Notes under the pieces: generated by a model | The model's input: the letters and a program-made list of their open reading frames with translations, nothing else | Database searches by the model: none | What the model was told of the DNA's origin: nothing | Position numbers and translations under genes: made by a program | DNA from: Sphingobacterium sp. UBA5670 | Lineage (GTDB): Bacteria; Bacteroidota; Bacteroidia; Sphingobacteriales; Sphingobacteriaceae | Direction of reading: 5' to 3' | DNA: 64,000 nt | NCBI RefSeq assembly: GCF_002420705.1 | Contig: NZ_DIIM01000003.1 | Location: forward strand, 346,158-410,157 | Part shown: one piece after another, positions 8,024 to 14,859 of the stretch | How the letters are laid out: every line of letters starts with the position of its first letter | Numbering within the stretch: position 1 is the stretch's first letter

Positions 8024-8659
8024 ATGGAAATTGTTGCCGACGATTTAGAGTCCTATTTGGAACATACTACAGACGAAGAAAATTCGTTACTGAAAAGGGT
8101 AAATCGGGAGACATATTTGAAGGAAACAATGCCCCATATGTTATCTGGACACTACCAGGGGAGAGTTCTTTCTTTATTGAGTAAATTGGTTGCTCCGAAA
8201 CGTATTTTAGAGATCGGAACTTTTACGGGATATGCAACATTATGTCTCGCTGAAGGATTGCAGGAAGGTGGAATATTACATACCATTGATATCAATGCGG
8301 AGCAACAGGAACGGGTTCAGGGTTATTTTGATGAATCAGCATTTGCTGATAAAATTAGGTACCATATTGGGGATGCAGCGATCATATTACCGACATTAGA
8401 TGAAACATTTGATTTGGTATTTATCGACGCGGACAAAAAGAGAAATTTATATTATTTCGAAACGATAATAAATCAAGTTCCGTCTGGGGGACTTATTTTG
8501 ATTGACAATGTCTTATGGAAAGGTAAGGTATTGGATTCAAAACCAGACAATCAAACAAAGCAGATCATTGATTTGAATGCACGTTTAGCTCAGGACAAGC
8601 GCGTAGAAAAGGTAATATTACCAATTCGAGACGGACTTTTTGCCTTACGCAAGAAGTAA
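8024..8659 (+). CDS. Class I SAM-dependent O-methyltransferase
   Basis: A 211-residue methyltransferase of the caffeoyl-CoA/catechol O-methyltransferase type. SAM-binding motif I is seen as ILEIGTFTGYATLCLAEGL (about residues 63-81), followed by the acidic ribose-binding HTIDINAEQ. The metal-binding and catalytic motif is FDLVFIDADKKRNLYYFE, then LILIDNVLWKGKV. The family methylates catechol-like hydroxyls with a divalent metal; the physiological substrate here is unknown. It begins right behind a -7 element. The next gene starts 22 bp later, so read-through into the cell-wall genes is likely. Confidence 0.92.
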   Translation: MEIVADDLESYLEHTTDEENSLLKRVNRETYLKETMPHMLSGHYQGRVLSLLSKLVAPKRILEIGTFTGYATLCLAEGLQEGGILHTIDINAEQQERVQGYFDESAFADKIRYHIGDAAIILPTLDETFDLVFIDADKKRNLYYFETIINQVPSGGLILIDNVLWKGKVLDSKPDNQTKQIIDLNARLAQDKRVEKVILPIRDGLFALRKK

Positions 8660-8681
8660 TTTGTGAACTAAAACATTCTTC

Positions 8682-9206
8682 ATGAATTTAAAACAATTAA
8701 AAAGCTTTGTACTGGTACTAGCTTTAGGAATTTTTGGATTAACAAAAGTTTCAGCTCAAAGTAATGCGGCATATGTCGATAAGTACAGTCCAATAGCAAA
8801 AGAAATGATGGAGGAACACGGTGTTCCAGCATCGGTTATCTTAGCCATCGCTATGCATGAAAGCGGAAATGGTGGTAGCAGGGTAGCAAAAAATTTGAAT
8901 AACCATTTTGGTGTCAAAGGAAAAAACAACAGTACCGTTATTCGGTCAGCTTACAAAGGTTATCGGTCTGTAATGGACTCGTATGACGATTTTGTAGGAA
9001 TAGTAAAAAGAAAAAAGACTACTCAAAGCCTTTTTGAAAAACATCCTGGTGAAAAATACGAAGCTTGGGTAAAAGCGATTGCTCGTTCCGGTTATTCGAC
9101 GAGTAAAGGTTGGACAGCAAAAGTACTCGCTACAATCAGACAGTATCATTTAGATATGTTTGATAATGATGCTAAGCAAAATAGATTCTCGTCAACAAAA
9201 AAATAA
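8682..9206 (+). CDS. Exported glucosaminidase-domain protein (GH73-like)
   Basis: A 174-residue secreted peptidoglycan hydrolase. Residues 1-26 form a signal peptide ending VSAQS. The rest is a single FlgJ/GH73-type glucosaminidase domain: YSPIAKEMMEEHGVPASVIL, AIAMHESGNG with the probable catalytic Glu, NNHFGVKGK, YRSVMDSYDDFVG and YEAWVKAIARSGYSTSKGW. It would cleave GlcNAc-MurNAc linkages in the periplasm. It lies 22 bp after the O-methyltransferase and 15 bp before a second enzyme of the same family, so the pair probably arose by duplication and is co-expressed. Confidence 0.9.
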   Translation: MNLKQLKSFVLVLALGIFGLTKVSAQSNAAYVDKYSPIAKEMMEEHGVPASVILAIAMHESGNGGSRVAKNLNNHFGVKGKNNSTVIRSAYKGYRSVMDSYDDFVGIVKRKKTTQSLFEKHPGEKYEAWVKAIARSGYSTSKGWTAKVLATIRQYHLDMFDNDAKQNRFSSTKK

Positions 9207-9221
9207 GCGCGACAATATTGC

Positions 9222-10058
9222 ATGAAGAAGTTTTTTTATGGCATGTTTGTATTCATGATGTTGATTACATCATGTTCTAGCCGGAGAGGCACAATTTCAT
9301 CCTCTAAGTCCGGTTCTAATTCAAAAACTTCTTCATCATCTTCTTCTGTAGGTCGACCCACCATGGCCGGTAACGATTATATTGCTCATTACAAGGATGT
9401 GGCTGTTGCAGAAATGAATAAATATGGCATTCCAGCGAGCATTAAACTCGCTCAGGCTTTACTGGAGTCCGGTAATGGCAATAGCTATCTTGCTCGTGAA
9501 GCCAATAATCATTTCGGTATTAAATGTGGTGGTGTTTGGAAGGGAAAATCCGTGACTCGTCCCGATGATAATATCAATGACTGCTTTCGTGTTTATGAAA
9601 ATCCCGAGCAATCTTTTCGAGATCACTCGAAGTTTCTGTTACGGCCGCGATATGCGGCACTCTTTAAGTTGGATAAGAATGACTATAAAGGTTGGGCTAA
9701 AGGCTTGAAAGCGGCGGGATATGCCACCAATCCACGTTATCCAGAATTGTTGATTGAAATGATCGAAAGATACCATCTTGATCAATATGACCGTGGTGAA
9801 TCTCTGCGTGAAAAAGTAGTACGGGAAGAGACTGTACAGGTCGAGATCGTACAAAATGTGCAAGAAACACCTCCTGCCGTTGTAAAAACAGAAGAAATTA
9901 AGAGCCCTGTAGCTATGCGTATTCATGAGGTTAAAGCTCAGGATACATTATATTCGCTCAGTAAGCTGTACAATGTATCCGTTGATCAAATCAAATCCCT
10001 GAACGGTCTCACCGATGATGCGCTATCTTTAGGCCAACTATTGGTTATATCTAAATAG
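9222..10058 (+). CDS. Glucosaminidase-LysM lipoprotein
   Basis: A 278-residue lipoprotein with lipobox LITSC (Cys18), a Ser-rich linker (residues 19-46), a GH73-type glucosaminidase domain (about 50-190: IKLAQALLESGNGNSYLARE, NNHFGIKCGG, FRVYENPEQSFRDHSKFL, GYATNPRYPELL) and a C-terminal LysM domain (about 232-277: HEVKAQDTLYSLSKLYNVSV ... IKSLNGL). LysM would hold the enzyme on peptidoglycan. It resembles the preceding gene in domain but adds the lipid anchor and LysM. It is probably in the periplasm, attached to a membrane, and acts in cell-wall turnover or division. Confidence 0.92.
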   Translation: MKKFFYGMFVFMMLITSCSSRRGTISSSKSGSNSKTSSSSSSVGRPTMAGNDYIAHYKDVAVAEMNKYGIPASIKLAQALLESGNGNSYLAREANNHFGIKCGGVWKGKSVTRPDDNINDCFRVYENPEQSFRDHSKFLLRPRYAALFKLDKNDYKGWAKGLKAAGYATNPRYPELLIEMIERYHLDQYDRGESLREKVVREETVQVEIVQNVQETPPAVVKTEEIKSPVAMRIHEVKAQDTLYSLSKLYNVSVDQIKSLNGLTDDALSLGQLLVISK

Positions 10059-10119
10059 TTACGCTTTAAAAGATGTTAAATATTTCGCTTTTGTACGGCG
10101 ATATAGTAGTTTTACGAAA

Positions 10120-10881
10120 GTGATACTATTGCGATATATTTTTCTACTTATTGCCCTTGTGGGCTTTACTTCTCAACTTTTTTGCCAAGATAAAAAAGTC
10201 GAAGGAATCGTTTTTGATAAGAATACCAAACAACGTATTGGAAATGTGAAACTGGCGAACCTACGCACTGGGGAGGTGAATTACAATACCATTAAAGGAG
10301 AATTTGACTTTAATGCACAGCTGGGAGATCGTATTGTCGCCATAAGTAAAGGTTATTTTTCAGACACGCTCGTGGTGGATAATCGAGGATTATTGCTATT
10401 TCATTTGGTGCGCGAATCTTTTTATATAGATGAGGTTCAGGTTTTTGCGCGTAAGAGCCCCGAAGAAATTCTGAAAAAGGCGAAAGAGGATTATGAGAAA
10501 GCGTATCGGCTTTCAGGTTATGGCGACGTGTTTTCTGTTGGTCCAACTGGCGCTGGATTAAGCATCAATTCAATCTATAGCTTATTTAGCAAGGAGGCCA
10601 AAAGAGCAAGGCGACTGACCAAAACCATTGAAAATGATTATAAAGAAAATGTGATCGATTATAAATTTACGAAACAGCTTATTAGCAAGGTCACCGGACT
10701 CAATAGCGAAGAATCAGAGCGATTTAGAAGGATATTCAGACCCTCCTATTTCTTTATTTTGGCAGCGAGTGATTATGAACTGACGAACTATATCAAAGAT
10801 TGTTATTCACGGTATCAATTGCGTCCTTCGGAATATTTTATTGAGCCTTTTCCAACAATTAATTATAAATTAGTACCGTAA
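10120..10881 (+). CDS. Secreted carboxypeptidase-regulatory-like domain protein
   Basis: A 253-residue exported protein with a GTG start (10120) giving a signal peptide ending FTSQLFCQ. Residues about 25-100 form a CarboxypepD_reg-like beta sandwich (VEGIVFDKNTKQRIGNVKLA ... GEVNYNTIKGEFDFNAQLGD), as found at the N-terminus of many TonB-system proteins. The rest is helical and charged (SPEEILKKAKEDYEKAYRL) and I do not recognise it. It sits between cell-wall hydrolases and a barrel-like protein, so an envelope role is likely. No catalytic motif is visible. 22 bp separate it from the next gene. Confidence 0.75.
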   Translation: MILLRYIFLLIALVGFTSQLFCQDKKVEGIVFDKNTKQRIGNVKLANLRTGEVNYNTIKGEFDFNAQLGDRIVAISKGYFSDTLVVDNRGLLLFHLVRESFYIDEVQVFARKSPEEILKKAKEDYEKAYRLSGYGDVFSVGPTGAGLSINSIYSLFSKEAKRARRLTKTIENDYKENVIDYKFTKQLISKVTGLNSEESERFRRIFRPSYFFILAASDYELTNYIKDCYSRYQLRPSEYFIEPFPTINYKLVP

Positions 10882-10903
10882 ACAAAAAATAGACGTTTTC
10901 AGA

Positions 10904-11941
10904 ATGAAGTTATTCAATTTTGTCGGCATGGCTATGCTTTGCCTTTCTATGACCAGCTTAAAGGCGCAGGATCTGAAAGATCTTCGAGCAAAACCAGATA
11001 CTGTAATTTCTGTACAGAGAGAACAACCTCTAAATATTAAAACGATTCGTCCTGTAGTTCCAAAACTAAATCTAGAAGTCGATTATTGGAAGCATTGGAC
11101 GAAATTTGGTATCAATTTAAACCAGGCTTCATTTAATGATAATTGGAAAGGTGGTGGTGTTGGCTCTATTGCTGTTGGATTGAATGCTAACCATAAATCG
11201 GATTATACCAGAGACAATTTCAACTTTGTAACTGAAGTTGATTTACGTTATGGGAAGATTAAGAACACCAATAATATAGCGAAGAAAAATAATGACCGTA
11301 TATTTTGGGATAATAAACTCTCCTATAAATTGTCGGCCAATTGGGCTTTGTTTACGTCGGTGACATTTGAGTCGCAATTTGATGCAGGCTATAAATATAA
11401 AACGGTAAATGGTAGAGATACGATTGATTATATTGAGAATGCTTTTATGGCTCCAGCCTATTTAACAGAGTCTTTCGGTCTTGAGTATAAGCCGAGTAAT
11501 GAGTTTTCTCTACGTTTTGGTACTGGTACTGCGCGCCAGACTTTTATCTTGGATGAGCGTGTTAAACCTCGCTCAGGAGAAGGTTTTTTCGAGAAGTATG
11601 GATATTATAGGGATCCTAATAATCCAAGCACTGGTACAGGTGAGAGATTTGGTGTAAAAGAGGACCGGTCTTTTGCAAATGCATTAGCATTCCAGTTAAC
11701 GGGTAACTTGGACAAAAATTTTACAGATAAGTTGAACGTAAAGGCCCGTTACAATCTTTTTGCTGATTACGAGAAGCTTTCCGATCCAACGCACCGTTTA
11801 GATGTAACGGTAACAGCGAAAGTTACCCGAGTAATCAATGTGAACTTAAATGGCATCATGATTTACGATCCGGATGTTATTTCAAGAGTGCAATTAAGCC
11901 AGTCTTTAGCGATGGGGATTGTCTATAGTTTACCAAAATAA
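10904..11941 (+). CDS. DUF3078 outer-membrane-like protein
   Basis: A 345-residue exported protein: signal peptide to about residue 21 (SLKAQ), then a DUF3078-type beta-rich sequence with KFGINLNQASFNDNWKGGGV and alternating aromatic strands to a C-terminal strand ending in IVYSLPK. The pattern and terminal strand suggest an outer-membrane barrel; the function is unknown. Its stop overlaps the ATG of the amidase gene by one base (TAATG), which indicates translational coupling and a shared envelope task. Confidence 0.85.
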   Translation: MKLFNFVGMAMLCLSMTSLKAQDLKDLRAKPDTVISVQREQPLNIKTIRPVVPKLNLEVDYWKHWTKFGINLNQASFNDNWKGGGVGSIAVGLNANHKSDYTRDNFNFVTEVDLRYGKIKNTNNIAKKNNDRIFWDNKLSYKLSANWALFTSVTFESQFDAGYKYKTVNGRDTIDYIENAFMAPAYLTESFGLEYKPSNEFSLRFGTGTARQTFILDERVKPRSGEGFFEKYGYYRDPNNPSTGTGERFGVKEDRSFANALAFQLTGNLDKNFTDKLNVKARYNLFADYEKLSDPTHRLDVTVTAKVTRVINVNLNGIMIYDPDVISRVQLSQSLAMGIVYSLPK

Positions 11942-12807
11942 TGTTTAGATCTGTGTCGGTAGGGATATTACTTTGTTCATTGCTGTCTTTGGCGAGCTGC
12001 AAGTCGAAAGTACAGCCAGTGGCTTCAAAACCGCTCGTGGCAGCTTTTGCCCCGGCAGTTGTGCTGGAAGAGAAGGTTGTGGCAAAACCGGATACCAATC
12101 TACTGACACCTGAGGAAAGAAAAATTCTTTTGCTACAGAAATCCGGTACTCATTCTTATTGGCGTCAGGAGGAAGCGATTCATTATGACGTTCGTAAACC
12201 AAACTTTGTGATCATTCACCATACTGCACAGGATAGCATTGGGCAGACGATCAAAACATTCCAGATCCCACGGACCAAGGTAAGTTCTCATTATGTTATT
12301 GGCCGGAATGGTGAAATTATACAAATGCTGAACGACTATGTTCGTTCCTGGCACGCAGGGGTAGCAAAATGGGGTTCTATCGTAGATATGAATTCCTGTT
12401 CTATTGGGATCGAATTGGATAATAATGGTAGGGAACCTTTTCCCGAGGCACAAATTACTTCATTAATGACTGTGCTAGATACCTTGAAATCACGATATTT
12501 AATTCCCACAAATAATTTTATTGGACATGCCGACATTGCGCCATCGCGAAAGAATGATCCAAGTGTTTTTTTCCCTTGGAAAAAGCTTGCAGAGCGAGGT
12601 TTTGGTATCTGGTATGATGAAGGGCAGCTTGTGGCCCCTCCGGAAGGTTTTAATGCGATAGATGCACTTAAAATCATTGGCTATGACACATCAAATCTAA
12701 AAGCTGCTATCGTTGCTTTTAAACGAAAGTTTGTCGTGCGGGATACAACACCCGAGTTGACTATATACGATAAAAGTGTCTTGTACAATATCTATAAAAA
12801 GTACTGA
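11941..12807 (+). CDS. N-acetylmuramoyl-L-alanine amidase lipoprotein (Amidase_2)
   Basis: Zinc amidase that cleaves the bond between MurNAc and the stem peptide. The 288-residue precursor has lipobox SLASC (Cys20). The PGRP/Amidase_2 domain runs from about residue 85 to 230: FVIIHHTAQDSIGQT (zinc His), SSHYVIGRNGEIIQML, RSWHAGVAKWG, SIGIELDNNG, NNFIGHADIAPSRKNDPSVF (second zinc His and Asp) and FPWKKLAERGFGIW. The remaining C-terminus resembles the peptidoglycan-binding extension of AmiD. Coupled by TAATG to the DUF3078 gene and followed by a terminator. Confidence 0.94.
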   Translation: MFRSVSVGILLCSLLSLASCKSKVQPVASKPLVAAFAPAVVLEEKVVAKPDTNLLTPEERKILLLQKSGTHSYWRQEEAIHYDVRKPNFVIIHHTAQDSIGQTIKTFQIPRTKVSSHYVIGRNGEIIQMLNDYVRSWHAGVAKWGSIVDMNSCSIGIELDNNGREPFPEAQITSLMTVLDTLKSRYLIPTNNFIGHADIAPSRKNDPSVFFPWKKLAERGFGIWYDEGQLVAPPEGFNAIDALKIIGYDTSNLKAAIVAFKRKFVVRDTTPELTIYDKSVLYNIYKKY

Positions 12808-12829
12808 GCCTGAACTAATCAGGCTTTTT
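12807..12829 (+). terminator. Intrinsic terminator after the amidase gene
   Basis: AGCCTGA (12807-12813) pairs with TCAGGCT (12819-12825), followed by TTTTTCTTTT. It begins at the amidase stop codon. Confidence 0.8.
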
Positions 12830-12841
12830 CTTTTACGCAAG

Positions 12842-14548
12842 TTATTCTTTGTCCTTTGTAAAACGAGATTCTTTGCTTCCTATTTGTAGGAGGTAAGCGA
12901 ATAGCATCACAGCGACACAGCCAATAAGATTTAGCCAGAGAAAAGGAATTTTGTTCATCATCCAGATGGAGACCACAATAATTTCGGAAAGTATTGCTGC
13001 TAAGAAAACAGCTTTGCCATGGATTTTCTTCATGTAAAACGCGACGATAAAGATTCCCAGGATAGTACCATAGAATAATGAACCCAAGATATTGACTGCT
13101 TCGAGGAGATTGCCCAGTCTGTTGGCATACAATGCGACAGCCACGGTAAATATACCCCAGATCAATGTAAATAAACGAGACCACAATAGATCCTGCTTTT
13201 CGGAGGAGTCACGGTTAATGAATCTTTTATAGATATCAATCGTCGTAGTTGAAGCCAATGAGTTAATGGCACTTGCTGTCGAACCCATAGATGCGAGAAA
13301 AATGACGGCTATGAGAAGCCCGATGAGTCCTTTTGGAAAGACACTTGTCACAAAAGCAAGAAATACATAATTATTGTCATTGGTTTCCGCTGCAGGGTTA
13401 TTCTTTTTGATTAAATCTAAAGTTCCTTCTTTTACCTGCTGCATTTGGGCATTAAGTTGTCCCAGCGAGGTTTGATAATTGGCAATATCTTTTTTATCGT
13501 TGTGATCTAATGCTGTATTGAGCTGCTGAACAACAGATTCACGTGTTTTAAATAGTTCGCTATGCCTTTCTTCCAGCATCTGATAATCAGGTGCATATTT
13601 ACTTTCTTTAAGCTTGTTGATTTCGACTTGATTGAAAAAAATAGGCGGCTGATGGAATTGATAATAGGCATATACCAGGACTCCAATGAGTAGAATAGCA
13701 AATTGCATCGGAATTTTCAGGAGTCCATTCATGATCAATCCCATGCGGCTTTCTTTGACTGAAGCTCCCGTCAAATAACGACCTACCTGACTTTGGTCAG
13801 TTCCAAAGTAGGAAAGCTGGAGGAAAAAACCACCGATCAGTCCTGTCCAGAGTGTATAGTTATTGTTGAGGTCAAAAGTAAAATCCAACGCATTGGTTTT
13901 CCCAGATTTTCCTGCAATATGAAGCGCTTTTGATAGACCAATATGCTCTGGGAGCAGATGAATGACCAGTATGCCTGCAACGAGTAAAGAACCAAAGATA
14001 ATGCTCATTTGAAGCAGTTGCGTATGAGATACGGCTTTGGTTCCTCCATAGGTTGTATAGATAACAACAAAACTTCCGATTGCCAATGTGGTATAGGTAA
14101 GATCAATATGGAGTATAGTTGATATAATTAGTGCAGGAGCAAAGATTGTAATACCTGTAGATATGCCTCGTTGTATCAGAAAAAGAATAGCAGTTAACCC
14201 TCTGGTTTTTACGTCAAAACGTTTTTCTAGAAACTCGTAGGCCGTAAAGACTTTTAGTTTATGAAAAATAGGGATAAATGTGATACAGAGGACAATCATG
14301 GCCAAGGGAAGGCCAAAATAGAATTGGACAAAACTCATTCCAGAGGAATAGGCAAGTCCGGGTGCGGATAAGAAAGTAATGGCGCTCGCTTGCGTTGCCA
14401 TTACCGATAAACCCACATGATACCAAGGCAACGAGCGGTTGCCTAGAAGGTACCCGTCAATATTTTTGATGCCTCGACTTTTGTACATGCCATAAACGAC
14501 AATGCATAAAAGTGTCAGAAATAAAACGATCCAATCTGCTGTACTCAT
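12842..14548 (-). CDS. Sodium:solute symporter (SSS family) with coiled insertion
   Basis: A 568-residue inner-membrane transporter with about 13 membrane segments of the LeuT-fold SSS family: DGYLLGNRSLPWYHVGLSVM, TQASAITFLSAPGLAY, YLSYFGTDQSQVGRYLTG-like segment and LASMGSTASAINSLASTTTI near TM9. The substrate cannot be read; sugars, sialic acid or amino acids are typical. Between TM8 and TM9 (about residues 300-395) lies a polar, helix-rich insertion (YQMLEERHSELFKTRESVVQ...) that is not part of the core fold. The ATG overlaps the stop of a 30-aa membrane peptide gene, making it the last gene of the PIG-L operon. Confidence 0.93.
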   Translation of the reverse strand: MSTADWIVLFLTLLCIVVYGMYKSRGIKNIDGYLLGNRSLPWYHVGLSVMATQASAITFLSAPGLAYSSGMSFVQFYFGLPLAMIVLCITFIPIFHKLKVFTAYEFLEKRFDVKTRGLTAILFLIQRGISTGITIFAPALIISTILHIDLTYTTLAIGSFVVIYTTYGGTKAVSHTQLLQMSIIFGSLLVAGILVIHLLPEHIGLSKALHIAGKSGKTNALDFTFDLNNNYTLWTGLIGGFFLQLSYFGTDQSQVGRYLTGASVKESRMGLIMNGLLKIPMQFAILLIGVLVYAYYQFHQPPIFFNQVEINKLKESKYAPDYQMLEERHSELFKTRESVVQQLNTALDHNDKKDIANYQTSLGQLNAQMQQVKEGTLDLIKKNNPAAETNDNNYVFLAFVTSVFPKGLIGLLIAVIFLASMGSTASAINSLASTTTIDIYKRFINRDSSEKQDLLWSRLFTLIWGIFTVAVALYANRLGNLLEAVNILGSLFYGTILGIFIVAFYMKKIHGKAVFLAAILSEIIVVSIWMMNKIPFLWLNLIGCVAVMLFAYLLQIGSKESRFTKDKE

Positions 14549-14637
14549 GAATAGTGTTTAGTGAAAAAGTACAGAAAAAGGACAAATACAAATAGCCAGA
14601 TAACGACCAACCAGTAGAAGCGCCTCCAGCTATTCAT
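14545..14637 (-). CDS. Thirty-residue single-span membrane micropeptide upstream of the symporter
   Basis: An ATG at 14637 opens a 30-codon frame ending in TGA at 14545, which overlaps the symporter ATG (ATGA arrangement). The peptide begins MNSWRRFYWLVVIWLFVFV and ends in FLYFFTKHYS: a positively charged N-terminus (inside), one hydrophobic span of about 19 residues and a short tail. It lies 5 bp below the 69-aa gene stop, so the whole operon is tightly packed and this frame fills the only gap. By analogy with small partners of other secondary transporters it may be a subunit or stabiliser of the SSS protein; that is inference. Confidence 0.7.
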   Translation of the reverse strand: MNSWRRFYWLVVIWLFVFVLFLYFFTKHYS

Positions 14638-14642
14638 ATTTT

Positions 14643-14852
14643 TTATCTATCAGAAGGTTTCTGAGGATAAATGACGCTATTAAAAATTGCTGCAATAATC
14701 AATCCGACAGCGGCACCGCCAAAAATGCTTAAAAATGTCTCGTTTGCCGTGAATCCAATTAATGCACCAAACACTACAGCAACTAAAAGAATAATTCCTT
14801 TTGCTTTACCAGCATCTATTGAAGTGCAGTTGTTGTCAATCTGATTTTCCAT
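14643..14852 (-). CDS. Small two-span membrane protein
   Basis: A 69-residue protein with a polar N-terminus, two hydrophobic segments (GIILLVAVVFGALIGF, residues 19-34; FGGAAVGLIIAAIFNSVIY, residues 44-62) and a short polar tail. I do not recognise a family. It starts 7 bp after the PIG-L deacetylase stop and ends 5 bp before the micropeptide start, so it belongs to the same operon. It may assist the transporter or be an independent membrane protein. Confidence 0.7.
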   Translation of the reverse strand: MENQIDNNCTSIDAGKAKGIILLVAVVFGALIGFTANETFLSIFGGAAVGLIIAAIFNSVIYPQKPSDR

Positions 14853-14859
14853 TATTATA

